64,000 bases of DNA from Oscillospiraceae bacterium NTUH-002-81 (GTDB lineage: Bacteria > Bacillota > Clostridia > Lachnospirales > Lachnospiraceae). Positions within the stretch are counted from its first letter, which is position 1. Every line of letters begins with the position of its first letter. This document shows positions 48,160 through 56,546 of the stretch, piece by piece. The DNA is taken from positions 1,588,501 through 1,652,500 of the forward strand of contig CP136052.1 in assembly GCA_032620915.1 (NCBI GenBank), given 5' to 3'. Below the pieces are notes generated by a model. The model was given only the letters and a program-made list of their open reading frames with translations. It did not search any database and was not told the DNA's origin. A program made the translations under genes and the position numbers.

Positions 48160-48744
48160 ATGAATACTTTAAAAGCTGAAAAAAGAGATCTGGCCGTGAA
48201 GGCAAAACGACTGAGAAGAGAAGGTTACGTGACCGGTAACATATTTGGAAGGGAAGTGAAAGGCTCCATTCCGATCAAGATAGAGCGCAAGGACGTGGAT
48301 CGGCTTCTGAAAACGGACAATAAGGGAAGTCAGATCATGCTGGATGTGGAAGGAACCATGTATGATGTCCTGATCAAGGATGTTGAGTTCAATCCGCTGG
48401 CCGGCAAGGTAGACGAGATTGACTTCCAGGCGCTGGTAAGCAATGAGGAAGTACATTCCACCGCAGAGGTCATTCTGCTGAACCATGAGAAGATCGTGGA
48501 AGGCGTCTTGCAGCTGGAGATGGAAGAGGTTGCCTATAAGGCACTGCCCGCAGCCTTGGTAGATAAGGTGAAGATTGATGTGGCCGAGATGAAGATCGGC
48601 GACGCTGTGAAGGTAAAGGATCTGCCGCTGGCTTCGGCAGCCGGTATTACACTGATTTCCGATCCGGAAGCCGTTGTTGTACGGGTAACACCGGTTCGCG
48701 GCGGTGAGGTTCCGGAGGAAGCAGAAGAGGAAGCTGCAGAATAA
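48160..48744 (+). CDS. rplY: 50S ribosomal protein bL25, Ctc/TL5 form
   Basis: 194 residues. The N-terminal 5S-rRNA-binding domain (LKAEKRDLAVKAKRLRREGYVTGNIFG) is followed by the TL5/Ctc beta domain (EVHSTAEVILLNHEKIVEGVL, ALPAALVDKVKIDVAEMKIGD) and an acidic tail. The longer Ctc form is linked to general stress in Bacillus. TTTGGAGGAAAAGATAA precedes the ATG. It stands alone between its own promoter and terminator. Confidence 0.93.
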   Translation: MNTLKAEKRDLAVKAKRLRREGYVTGNIFGREVKGSIPIKIERKDVDRLLKTDNKGSQIMLDVEGTMYDVLIKDVEFNPLAGKVDEIDFQALVSNEEVHSTAEVILLNHEKIVEGVLQLEMEEVAYKALPAALVDKVKIDVAEMKIGDAVKVKDLPLASAAGITLISDPEAVVVRVTPVRGGEVPEEAEEEAAE

Positions 48745-48758
48745 TATTTTAAATAAAG

Positions 48759-48820
48759 AAGTCCCGGATGGTTTCAGATACGCCTGAAGAAGGAGAAAAG
48801 AAGCCGTCCGGGGCTTTTTT
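48759..48820 (+). terminator. Terminator after the bL25 gene
   Basis: AAGTCCCGGATGG pairs with CCGTCCGGGGCTT across a long loop, then six T. Confidence 0.8.
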
Positions 48821-49034
48821 GCATGATCGGAAATTACGTCGTCGATGGCGCCTGTTATACCCTGCCCGAAGGGAAACGGAGACGCACGCGGTACTTTCCC
48901 TGTTGTCCTTACAGCACAGGTATGTTAAAATGAAGACAACAGGAAAGCGTGACAAAAGTATAAAAAAATCAAATAAAAGAAAACTATATATGATTCCCGG
49001 GAATCATAAGATCTACGAAAGGAGAAGGATCACT

Positions 49035-49262
49035 ATGGAAATGAAGATCAGAATTGCAACTGTACAGGATGCTGCGATGTTTGTGACGAAGATGGAGAAT
49101 GTTGCCGGTGATGCGGATCTGAAGTTGGGGAGCCGTACCGTGGATGCCAAGTCGCTGATCGGTGTGCTGCAGCTCGGCGTGGGTCAGGAGACCGTTCTGG
49201 ATATTCACAGTGATCAGGAAGGCGAGCGGATGAAGGATGTGCTGAAAGCGTACATTGTCTGA
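49035..49262 (+). CDS. HPr-like protein lacking the active-site histidine
   Basis: 75 residues with the HPr fold pattern (FVTKMENVAGDADLKLGSRTVDAKSLIGVLQLGVGQE, ending with a C-terminal helix RMKDVLKAYIV). The phosphoryl-accepting His15 region (normally GIHARPA) reads TVQDAAM, so it cannot take PEP-derived phosphate. The residue at the HPr Ser46 position (AKSLIGV) is retained, as in Crh-like regulators. ATG 49035 follows AAAGGAGAAGG; the longer frame upstream lacks support. A LysR gene follows 79 bases downstream. Confidence 0.75.
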   Translation: MEMKIRIATVQDAAMFVTKMENVAGDADLKLGSRTVDAKSLIGVLQLGVGQETVLDIHSDQEGERMKDVLKAYIV

Positions 49263-49341
49263 GACAGAGGCACAGCAAAAGAAAAGCAATGATCACGGCG
49301 GATCGTTTCAAATGGGCGATCCATACAGCAGGAGACAGAAG

Positions 49342-50235
49342 ATGAACACAAATCTGGAGCATTACCGGATCTTTTATTATGCAGGAAAATATGGTTCCAT
49401 TACCCAGGCTGCGGAGGAGCTGTCCATTTCTCAGCCTGCGGTAAGCCAGGCGCTGAAGCAGCTGGAGCATACACTGGGGACAGCACTTTTTATCCGCACG
49501 GTCAAGGGCGTGCGTTTCACGGCGGAGGGAGAGATGCTCTATTCCTACGTGGCCCGGGGGTATGAGTACATACAGAACGGGGAAGAGAAGCTGATGCAGA
49601 TGCTGAACCTGTCCACTGGTGAGATCCGGATCGGCGCCAGTGACATGTCCCTGCAGTATTACCTGCTGCCTTATCTGGAACAGTTTCATGAAAAATATCC
49701 GAAGATCAAGATCACGGTGTCCAATGCCACCACGCCGGAGACGTTGGTGAATTTGCAGGAGGGTAAGATCGATTTTGGTCTGGTGACAGCGCCGTTTCAT
49801 ATGAGGAAGGATCTGCGCAGCCAGGAGGTGCGGAAGCTCCAGGATATCTTTGTGGCGGGCAGCCGTTTCGCCCATCTGCAGGGGAAAAAGCTTTCCTATG
49901 AGGAGCTGCTGTCCCTGCCGCTGATCCTGCTGGAGGATAATACGAGCACGAGAAGATACACCGATGAATTTCTGCGAGAGCAGGGCGTGGTCATCCGACC
50001 GGAGTTCGAGCTGGCCACCAGTGACATGCTTGTCCAGTTTGCCCGGAAAAATCTGGGGATCGCCTGTGTGGTATCGGACTTCGCGCAGGAGTATATGGAC
50101 AGCGGGGAACTGTTTGAGCTGGAATTTGACCGGCGCATTCCCCAGCGCAGCATGTATATGATCGTGGACCGGCACAATCCCGTGTCGCTGGCGGCGAAGA
50201 ACCTTCTGCAGATGCTGCACGTGAAGTTGATATGA
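49342..50235 (+). CDS. LysR family transcriptional regulator
   Basis: 297 residues. Winged helix at the N-terminus (YAGKYGSITQAAEELSISQ then PAVSQALKQLEHTLG), then a two-lobed effector domain (EIRIGASDMSLQYYLLPYLEQF, KIDFGLVTAPF). ATG 49342 follows AGGAGACAGAAG. No divergent target gene is adjacent; the HPr-like gene upstream and purA downstream are on the same strand. Effector unknown. Confidence 0.9.
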   Translation: MNTNLEHYRIFYYAGKYGSITQAAEELSISQPAVSQALKQLEHTLGTALFIRTVKGVRFTAEGEMLYSYVARGYEYIQNGEEKLMQMLNLSTGEIRIGASDMSLQYYLLPYLEQFHEKYPKIKITVSNATTPETLVNLQEGKIDFGLVTAPFHMRKDLRSQEVRKLQDIFVAGSRFAHLQGKKLSYEELLSLPLILLEDNTSTRRYTDEFLREQGVVIRPEFELATSDMLVQFARKNLGIACVVSDFAQEYMDSGELFELEFDRRIPQRSMYMIVDRHNPVSLAAKNLLQMLHVKLI

Positions 50236-50243
50236 AGGAGCAA

Positions 50244-50283
50244 AAGAAAAATAAGCGACGCGTCAGCGGCATTTATTTTTCTT
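50244..50283. terminator. AT-rich hairpin after the LysR gene
   Basis: AAGAAAAATAA (50244-50254) and TTATTTTTCTT (50273-50283) form an 11-bp stem around a GC-rich loop that itself can pair. The A- and T-rich arms would work as a terminator in both directions. Confidence 0.65.
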
Positions 50284-50290
50284 GCGACTT

Positions 50291-50350
50291 CATCGAACGA
50301 ACCGCCTGCGGGGCAGGCGAATGAGCGCGTCAGCGCGGGTTCGTGAGATG
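50291..50350. repeat. Palindromic element F: three-way junction upstream of purA
   Basis: Outer arms CATC-GAA-CGAACC and GGTTCG-TGA-GATG enclose two hairpins, GCCTGC-GGG-GCAGGC and GCGC-GTCA-GCGC. It resembles the other structured elements in design but not clearly in sequence. It lies about 50 bases before the purA promoter. Confidence 0.6.
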
Positions 50351-50402
50351 GACCTTTGAAACGATATAAACAATAGTTATGGAAAATATAATAAATATTG
50401 AT

Positions 50403-50431
50403 TTTACTTATGCAGACTCCTGTAGTATACT
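50403..50431 (+). promoter_or_regulatory. Promoter of purA
   Basis: TTTACT (50403-50408), 17-base spacer ending TGTAG, TATACT (50426-50431). Confidence 0.65.
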
Positions 50432-50507
50432 TGTGAAGTAAAAGGGCTTGTATCTTTTACAAAATTACATGATACGAAAAAAGGTATCCATTTAGGAGGA
50501 ATTTGTA

Positions 50508-51782
50508 ATGGTAAAAGCAGTTGTTGGAGCAAACTGGGGCGATGAGGGCAAAGGTAAGATCACAGATATGCTGGCAGAGACCGCTGACATTATCGTTCGT
50601 TTTCAGGGCGGTGCCAATGCGGGACATACGATCGTAAATAACTACGGTAAATTTGCACTGCATACCCTGCCGTCTGGTGTATTTTACAACCACACCACCA
50701 GCGTGATCGGCAACGGCGTTGCGCTGAATATCCCTGTATTCTGCAAGGAGCTGGAGTCTGTTGTATCCAGAGGAGTTCCCATGCCGAAGATCCTCGTTTC
50801 TGACCGGGCACAGATGGTGATGTCCTATCACATTCTGTTTGACCAGTGTGAGGAAGAGCGCCTGGGCAAGCACTCCTTTGGTTCCACCAAATCAGGAATT
50901 GCACCATTTTATTCAGATAAATATGCGAAGATCGGTTTCCAGATCAGCGAGCTGTACGATGAGGAATCTCTGATGGAGCGCGTGAAGAGCGTATGCGAGC
51001 AGAAGAGCGTGATCCTGGAGCATCTGTATCACAAACCGGCACTGAAACCGGAGGACGTTTTCGCAGAACTGATGGAATATAAGAAAATGATCTCTCCTTA
51101 TGTATGCGATACATCCGCTTTCTTATATCAGGCCATCCAGGAAGGCAAGACCATCCTGCTGGAGGGTCAGCTGGGAACCCTGAAGGATCCTGATCACGGC
51201 ATTTACCCGATGGTTACTTCCTCTTCCACACTGGCTGCTTACGGCGCCATCGGCGCAGGCATCCCGCCTTACGAGATCAAGCAGGTGGTAACGGTGTGCA
51301 AGGCATATTCCAGTGCTGTAGGCGCAGGCGCATTCGTCAGCGAGATCTTTGGCGATGAGGCACAGGAGCTGCGTGACCGTGGCGGCGACGGCGGAGAGTA
51401 CGGCGCTACTACAGGCCGTCCGAGAAGAGTGGGCTGGTTTGACTGTGTGGCTTCCAAATATGGCTGCCGCCTGCAGGGAACCACAGATGTAGCCTTCACC
51501 GTACTGGATGTACTGGGCTATCTGGACGAGATTCCGGTTTGCGTCGCTTACGACATCGACGGCAAGATCACCACCGAGTTCCCGACTACCGCAATGCTGG
51601 AGAAGGCAAAACCGGTGATCGAGAAGCTGCCTGGCTGGAAGTGCGACATCCGCGGCATCAAGAAGTACGAGGATCTTCCGGAGAACTGCCGGAACTATAT
51701 TGAATTTATTGAAAAGAAGATCGGCTTCCCGATCCGCATGATTTCCAACGGACCGGAGAGACACGACATCATTTATCGTTAA
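50508..51782 (+). CDS. purA: Adenylosuccinate synthetase
   Basis: 424 residues. GTP-binding and catalytic motifs: VVGANWGDEGKGKITD at the N-terminus (catalytic Asp and Lys), FQGGANAGHTI with the catalytic His, GTTGRPRRVGW-type block read here as GATTGRPRRVGWFD, and C-terminal SNGPERHDII. It joins aspartate to IMP using GTP, the first step from IMP to AMP. Start follows AGGAGGAATTTGTA. It is monocistronic, distant from the IMP-forming genes at 1.7-3.6 kb. Confidence 0.97.
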   Translation: MVKAVVGANWGDEGKGKITDMLAETADIIVRFQGGANAGHTIVNNYGKFALHTLPSGVFYNHTTSVIGNGVALNIPVFCKELESVVSRGVPMPKILVSDRAQMVMSYHILFDQCEEERLGKHSFGSTKSGIAPFYSDKYAKIGFQISELYDEESLMERVKSVCEQKSVILEHLYHKPALKPEDVFAELMEYKKMISPYVCDTSAFLYQAIQEGKTILLEGQLGTLKDPDHGIYPMVTSSSTLAAYGAIGAGIPPYEIKQVVTVCKAYSSAVGAGAFVSEIFGDEAQELRDRGGDGGEYGATTGRPRRVGWFDCVASKYGCRLQGTTDVAFTVLDVLGYLDEIPVCVAYDIDGKITTEFPTTAMLEKAKPVIEKLPGWKCDIRGIKKYEDLPENCRNYIEFIEKKIGFPIRMISNGPERHDIIYR

Positions 51783-51806
51783 GATTGCTTGCGTGAAAAC
51801 TGGCAG

Positions 51807-51847
51807 AAAAACGGGCTTGGACGGCGGCTGCCGGAGAGCCCGTTTTT
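51807..51847 (+). terminator. Terminator of purA
   Basis: AAAAACGGGCT (51807-51817) pairs with AGCCCGTTTTT (51837-51847). Confidence 0.92.
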
Positions 51848-51957
51848 CGTATGCATGGGGAAAAACTGCTGATGACAGGGAAGATATGTCTGTATAGGCA
51901 GCGCTGAGAATCTGCACGGGCGAATCGGAAAGGAAGAAAAAGGGGAGGACTTTACGG

Positions 51958-52566
51958 ATGGTAAAAAATATTGTGTTTGATATTGGCCGTGTGCTGGTAG
52001 ACTATGACTGGGAAAGCTATCTGGATTCGTTCGGATTTTCGCCGGAGGTGCGCGCCCGGGTGGCAGCAGCGGTATTTCGGAACAAGGACTGGGGAGAGCT
52101 GGATCGGGGCGCGATCCCCGAGGAAGAGGTGCTGGCCCGTTTTATCGCGAAAGCACCGGAGGTGGAGACAGAGATCCGTAAGGTCTGGGGCCATGTGTTT
52201 GAGACGATTCATGAACGACCCTATCCGCCCCGGTGGATACAGACCTTGAAAAAGAGAGGCTTCGGCGTCTATTATCTGTCCAACTATTCCTGGCGGGGCT
52301 GTAAGGATACGAAAGAGATTCTGGACACCTTCGTGCCGCTGATGGATGGCGGTATTTTCTCCTGTGAGGTGGAGCTGATCAAGCCTGATCCGGCCATTTA
52401 CCGGACATTTGTGGAGAAATTCGGTCTGCGGCCGGAGGAATGCCTGTTCGTGGACGACATCCCGGCCAATGTGGAGGGAGCCAGATCCATTGGTATGCGG
52501 GCAGAGGTGTTCACCACAGCGGAAGAGGTGTGGAAGCTGCTGGAGGCACTGCCGGATCCCCAATAA
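51958..52566 (+). CDS. HAD family hydrolase, YihX-like
   Basis: 202 residues with motif I IVFDIGRVLVDYD, motif II YLSNYSW, motif III Lys in VELIKPDPAIY and motif IV LFVDDIPANVEGARSIG. The pattern matches the FMN/alpha-D-glucose-1-phosphate phosphatase-like HAD group; substrate not predictable. In motif I, Asp-x-Gly replaces Asp-x-Asp, so the general acid may be changed; Gly-containing variants are common in this subgroup. AAAGGGGAGGACTTTACGG precedes ATG. Confidence 0.85.
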   Translation: MVKNIVFDIGRVLVDYDWESYLDSFGFSPEVRARVAAAVFRNKDWGELDRGAIPEEEVLARFIAKAPEVETEIRKVWGHVFETIHERPYPPRWIQTLKKRGFGVYYLSNYSWRGCKDTKEILDTFVPLMDGGIFSCEVELIKPDPAIYRTFVEKFGLRPEECLFVDDIPANVEGARSIGMRAEVFTTAEEVWKLLEALPDPQ

Positions 52567-52593
52567 AGATTTCTGTGGCTGCAGCATGAAATT

Positions 52594-52815
52594 TTATTTG
52601 TCGTCGGACTTTTTTTCGTGATCTCTGGTCACGACTTTATAGATCCACAGATAGATGTACAGCAGCGCTGGGAACAGGAAGGTGCACGCCAGGGAGGCGA
52701 TGAACCACCGGCCGGCGGCTTCTGATCTGGAGAATGCCAGGATCAGGGTGACCACATACATGGCAGCGATGAGGATGAGTGCGATCACTGCCAGAATTCG
52801 TTTTATGGATTTCAT
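52594..52815 (-). CDS. Small two-helix membrane protein
   Basis: 73 residues with two hydrophobic segments (ILAVIALILIAAMYVVTLIL and FIASLACTFLFPALLYIYLWIY) and a charged tail (TRDHEKKSDDK). AAAGGAGCATTTTCC precedes the ATG. No function recognised; it is divergent from murI. Confidence 0.75.
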   Translation of the reverse strand: MKSIKRILAVIALILIAAMYVVTLILAFSRSEAAGRWFIASLACTFLFPALLYIYLWIYKVVTRDHEKKSDDK

Positions 52816-52881
52816 GGAAAATGCTCCTTTCGGATAAATTGCTATCTGTTATTATACATGAATAAAAGGGATGAAACAATC

Positions 52882-53679
52882 ATGGATATACAAAATCACC
52901 CCATCGGGGTGCTGGATTCCGGCCTTGGTGGCATCAGTGTCCTGCGGGAGCTGGTGCGGCTCATGCCGGAGGAGGATTATCTTTATTTTGGGGACTCGAA
53001 AAACGCCCCCTACGGGACGAAGACCGCAGAGGAAGTGCTGCGGCTGACACGAAATACCGTTTCCTTCCTGCTGGAGCAGGGGGCCAAGGCCATTGTGGTC
53101 GCCTGCAATACCGCCACCAGTGTGGCGATCCGGGAGCTGCGGCAGGAATACCCTTCGATTCCCATGATCGGCATTGAACCGGCGCTGAAACCGGCGGTGG
53201 AGGCCAAGGCCCATTCCACGGTACTGGTGATGGCCACGCCCATGACGCTGAAAAAAGAGAAATTTTCGGATCTGATGCATCGCTACGAATCCGACGCGAA
53301 GATCATCAAGGTGCCCTGCCCGGGGCTGGTGGAGCTTATTGAGGGAGGCGTTCTGGAAGGCCCGCAGATGGAAGCTTATCTGCAAAAGGTGTTTGCCGGG
53401 GTTGGCAAAGAGCACATGGACGCGGTGGTGCTGGGCTGCACCCATTTTCCGCTGGTGAAGGAGGAGATCCGCAAAGCACTGCCCGCGGAGGTAAAGATCT
53501 ATGACGGCGGCGCCGGAACGGCCCGGGAGACGAGACGGCGGCTGGTGGCAGCCGGGCTTCGCCGGGAACGGAAGGAAAAGGGCCGGGTGATCTTTTACAA
53601 CAGCAGCGAGGATGAAAAAATGCTGGAGCTGAGCAGATATCTGCTGGATAAAGCCGGAGAGGAAGAGAGAAAATCATGA
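52882..53679 (+). CDS. murI: Glutamate racemase
   Basis: 265 residues from ATG 52882. Racemase signature: IGVLDSGLGGISVLRE, DSKNAPYGTKT, catalytic Cys in VACNTATS and second catalytic Cys in LGCTHFPLV. It converts L- to D-glutamate for peptidoglycan. Start 52882 sits behind AAAAGGGATG; the ATG at 52858 is possible but has no ribosome site. The last 4 bases overlap the next gene. Confidence 0.95.
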   Translation: MDIQNHPIGVLDSGLGGISVLRELVRLMPEEDYLYFGDSKNAPYGTKTAEEVLRLTRNTVSFLLEQGAKAIVVACNTATSVAIRELRQEYPSIPMIGIEPALKPAVEAKAHSTVLVMATPMTLKKEKFSDLMHRYESDAKIIKVPCPGLVELIEGGVLEGPQMEAYLQKVFAGVGKEHMDAVVLGCTHFPLVKEEIRKALPAEVKIYDGGAGTARETRRRLVAAGLRRERKEKGRVIFYNSSEDEKMLELSRYLLDKAGEEERKS

Positions 53680-53906
53680 GCAGAGTAGAAAAGTTTAAAA
53701 TGGAGCGGGAGGGATTGGTAAAGCCCGGGGACGAAGTGCATATTTCCGAGCACAAATCCGGTCTGTATGCCTATATCATCGAACCGGCCGTGGCCATGTC
53801 CGGCTGCTATGCGTTCCGCGACCGGATCTTAAGCCGCACCGGAACGGTGGTGCAGGTGGAGACGCTGGAGAGCGGCTTCATGGTGTACGTGGAATTCGAA
53901 AATTAG
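53676..53906 (+). CDS. Small conserved-looking protein coupled to murI
   Basis: 76 residues, starting in an ATGA overlap with the murI stop, so probably translated with it. It is beta-rich, with SGLYAYIIEPAVAMSGCYAF and TGTVVQVETLESGFMVYVEF; no membrane segment or known motif. The fold could be a small SH3-like barrel, which is a guess. Function unknown. Confidence 0.75.
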   Translation: MSRVEKFKMEREGLVKPGDEVHISEHKSGLYAYIIEPAVAMSGCYAFRDRILSRTGTVVQVETLESGFMVYVEFEN

Positions 53907-53932
53907 ACAATCAATAAAAAGAATATTCGATA

Positions 53933-54006
53933 TTGACAATGCGTGTCTAATAGTGTTAGACTAAAGAAAGAGATAAGTCTAACACTATTAGACACGCATT
54001 TTTTAT
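53933..54006 (+). promoter_or_regulatory. Promoter/operator with a perfect 25-bp inverted repeat upstream of blaI-like gene
   Basis: TTGACA (53933-53938) runs into a perfect 25-base inverted repeat (53938-53962 and 53976-54000, 13-base spacer), followed by TTTTTT. Each arm itself holds a dyad, GTCTAA-5 bases-TTAGAC, so there are two equivalent operator-like sites, one over the likely -10 region and one just past the start. In RNA the whole forms a strong terminator-like hairpin after murI. Confidence 0.75.
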
Positions 54007-54051
54007 GGATACACCAGGGAACATGCTTTATCACAGAAGGAGAAAGTGGGA

Positions 54052-54414
54052 GTGGAACAGTATCAGTTGGGAGAAATGGAAGAACGGCTGGCGGATCTGA
54101 TCTGGGAAAAGGAGCCGCTGACCTCCGCAGAGCTGGTGAAGGCCTGCGGGGAGGCTTTTGACTGGAAAAGAACCACCACCTACACGATGCTGAAACGGCT
54201 GATCGTGCGGGGGATTTTTGTCAATGAAAAAGGTGTGGTGAAAGCCTGCATGACAAAGGAGGAATTTCTGGCGGCCCAGGGAGAACAGTTCCTGGAGGAA
54301 CGGTTTGAGGGGTCGCTCCCGAAGTTTCTGGCGGCCTTTTCCAAGCGAAAGAAGCTCAGCGACGCGGATGTGGCGGAGCTTCGGAAGCTCATTGACGAAT
54401 ACGAGGAGGAGTAG
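54052..54414 (+). CDS. BlaI/MecI family repressor
   Basis: 120 residues: winged helix QLGEMEERLADLIWEKEPLTSAELVKACGE, RTTTYTMLKRLIVRGI with the wing GVVKACMTKEEF, then a dimerisation helix. I use GTG 54052 because AAGGAG lies 9 bases upstream; GTG 54046 is too close. It sits behind the double-dyad operator and 3 bases before a M56 peptidase gene, the classical BlaI-BlaR1 layout, although no beta-lactamase is encoded nearby. Confidence 0.88.
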   Translation: MEQYQLGEMEERLADLIWEKEPLTSAELVKACGEAFDWKRTTTYTMLKRLIVRGIFVNEKGVVKACMTKEEFLAAQGEQFLEERFEGSLPKFLAAFSKRKKLSDADVAELRKLIDEYEEE

Positions 54415-54417
54415 CGG

Positions 54418-56478
54418 ATGGTCGGATGGGAGGGTGCTTTGACAGGGGCGTTTATCGGTGTGCTGAATATGAGCCTCACGGCCTGTGTGATGGTGCTGGC
54501 TGTCCTGGTGATCCGGGCGTTGCTGTGCCGGAGGGCGCGAATCTTTTCCTATCTGCTCTGGGCGGTGGTACTGTTCCGGCTGCTGTGTCCGGTGTCCATA
54601 CCGGGGCCGGGTTCGCTGCTGGGGATGCTCCAGAGTGGCACAAATGTACATGGACGGATGGAATATGTGACGGAGGAGCTGGGCTTTCAGGCGCAGCCGG
54701 AGGTGAAGCTTTCCGAGCTTGGCGGCGGAGACGGGATCCGCGTGAAGCTGCCGGAGGCGACACCGGAAACTTCAGTGCATCCGGTGCAGGTGGGGCTGTT
54801 TGCGGGAAGCGTGATCTGGGTGCTGGGAATGGCAGGGATGGGGTGCTATACGGCTGTGTCCTGGGGAAAGCTTCACAGACGGCTGCGAAATGGCAGGCGG
54901 GAACGGGGACGAATCTACCGGCTCCCGGGCGCGGGAACGCCCTTTGTATATGGTGTTTTTCGAACGAAAATTTTTCTGCCAGAGGAACTGGAGGCAGAGG
55001 AGGAAGCCTTTGTTCTGCGCCATGAGGAGATTCATGTCCAAAGACGGGATCCTCTCTGGCGGATGCTGGCCTGGCTGGCGCTTTGTATCCACTGGTTCAA
55101 TCCGCTGGTGTGGCTGGCCTACGGGCTCAGTGAAAAGGATATGGAAATGTCCTGTGATGAGGCTGTGATCCGTGAGCTGGGGCCGGGCGTGAAAAAGGCG
55201 TATACCACCTCTCTGCTGTCCATGGCAGCAGGGCGGAGCCGGCTGGCCAGGACGCCTATCGCTTTTGGCGAGCAGGATACGGGCAGCCGGATCAGGCATG
55301 TGCTCCGGTATAAAAAGCCCGGGAAGTGGATGACGGTTCTGCTGACGTTCCTTTGCGCGGTGCTGGCGGGCTGGATGCTGGTGAATCCGGGCAGCAGCGC
55401 GGCAGGCGAGGATACGGCCTCCGGGACGATGGATGACGGGCAGGGCAATTCCGGCGCAGTGGACGGGCAGGGAGATTCCGGTGTGTCAGACGGCGTTGCG
55501 GCGACGGAAGCTGTTGCCATGGATACGGGGAGCTATGCGGAAATGGCAGAGGTCACACTGAAAGACGGCCAGGTGCCGGATGGAAATTACGCTGTGCGTG
55601 CCCTTTCGATAGACTGGACGGAAAAAGCCGTTGACCGGTATCTGATAGAGGACATAGAAGCGGCGGATCATTATCCGGCCCTGCCATTTTCCGAAGACTG
55701 TACCTATAAAGGAAATAGTTCCATGAACCGGGTGGAGATCCGGGAGTTCAGTTACGATGCGTTTGAGCGCATGATCAGGGAAAATGGGATCGACAATTAT
55801 GTGGTTTTGTACTGTGTGATCAAAGACGGCCAGATTCGGCAGGTGTATATGCCCGGCAGTTATTATGGCTACGGGATCGCCTATGCCGCGCCGTCGGATT
55901 GGGATGAATTTACATGGCAGCAGGAGGCGGTGAGAATGGATGGGGAAGAACTGTTGGAGACCTATTATTCCCTGGACAACACAGAAACGGCCGATGTCAG
56001 TGATGCGCCGGGCACGGAACAGATCCAGGTCTATACCGGCAATGTGGATGACGGCCAGAGCGGCTACGTCCTGATCCGGGATGCCGAAGGGAGTCTCCTG
56101 CACGCCGAATGGGCCCATGAAAGCCGGGCAGGCTGGAACAATATCTATCTGGGCGAACAGGACGGAGTCTCCTATCTCATGACCCTCCACGTGGAGAACC
56201 GGGAGGAGTACGGCTCCTACGGTTATCAGGTCTACCGGCTGGCTGCAGACGGGGCAGTACGCCAGATCGCGGGCAGTACACTGGACTGGAACGCGGGCGT
56301 TACCCGCTACAGGGAAGACCTTTTCCGGCAATGGGCCGACCAGATGAGCGCCTATCTGGAAAACAGCCACCTCCTCCTCAGTACCCAGGATGGCATCTTG
56401 CGGACAGAGAAGGTGAACGAGGCAGATCGGTATGATTTTGATGCCTGGAAAGGCTATGGGAACGATTGCAGACAATAA
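54418..56478 (+). CDS. M56 (BlaR1/MecR1-type) membrane zinc peptidase with a non-PBP sensor domain
   Basis: 686 residues. Membrane segments near 10-40, 115-130 and 300-325. The zinc peptidase motif HEEIH lies in LRHEEIHVQRRDP around residue 203, with the downstream acidic motif DMEMSCDEAVIREL. After the last helix comes a Gly/Ser/Asp linker and about 330 extracellular residues. There I see no SxxK or KTG penicillin-binding motifs, so the signal is probably not a beta-lactam. Expected role: senses an envelope signal and cleaves the neighbouring BlaI-type repressor. Confidence 0.85.
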   Translation: MVGWEGALTGAFIGVLNMSLTACVMVLAVLVIRALLCRRARIFSYLLWAVVLFRLLCPVSIPGPGSLLGMLQSGTNVHGRMEYVTEELGFQAQPEVKLSELGGGDGIRVKLPEATPETSVHPVQVGLFAGSVIWVLGMAGMGCYTAVSWGKLHRRLRNGRRERGRIYRLPGAGTPFVYGVFRTKIFLPEELEAEEEAFVLRHEEIHVQRRDPLWRMLAWLALCIHWFNPLVWLAYGLSEKDMEMSCDEAVIRELGPGVKKAYTTSLLSMAAGRSRLARTPIAFGEQDTGSRIRHVLRYKKPGKWMTVLLTFLCAVLAGWMLVNPGSSAAGEDTASGTMDDGQGNSGAVDGQGDSGVSDGVAATEAVAMDTGSYAEMAEVTLKDGQVPDGNYAVRALSIDWTEKAVDRYLIEDIEAADHYPALPFSEDCTYKGNSSMNRVEIREFSYDAFERMIRENGIDNYVVLYCVIKDGQIRQVYMPGSYYGYGIAYAAPSDWDEFTWQQEAVRMDGEELLETYYSLDNTETADVSDAPGTEQIQVYTGNVDDGQSGYVLIRDAEGSLLHAEWAHESRAGWNNIYLGEQDGVSYLMTLHVENREEYGSYGYQVYRLAADGAVRQIAGSTLDWNAGVTRYREDLFRQWADQMSAYLENSHLLLSTQDGILRTEKVNEADRYDFDAWKGYGNDCRQ

Positions 56479-56546
56479 AAACAGAAAAGAAGAGGGATAT
56501 GCCTGAAAAACAGACATATCCCTTTTGAATAACGATAAAATAAGGA

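Noticed and set aside
48768..49034. Longer N-terminus for the HPr-like protein starting at 48768
   Set aside because: It would run through the bL25 terminator hairpin and has no HPr similarity; ATG 49035 has a strong ribosome site.
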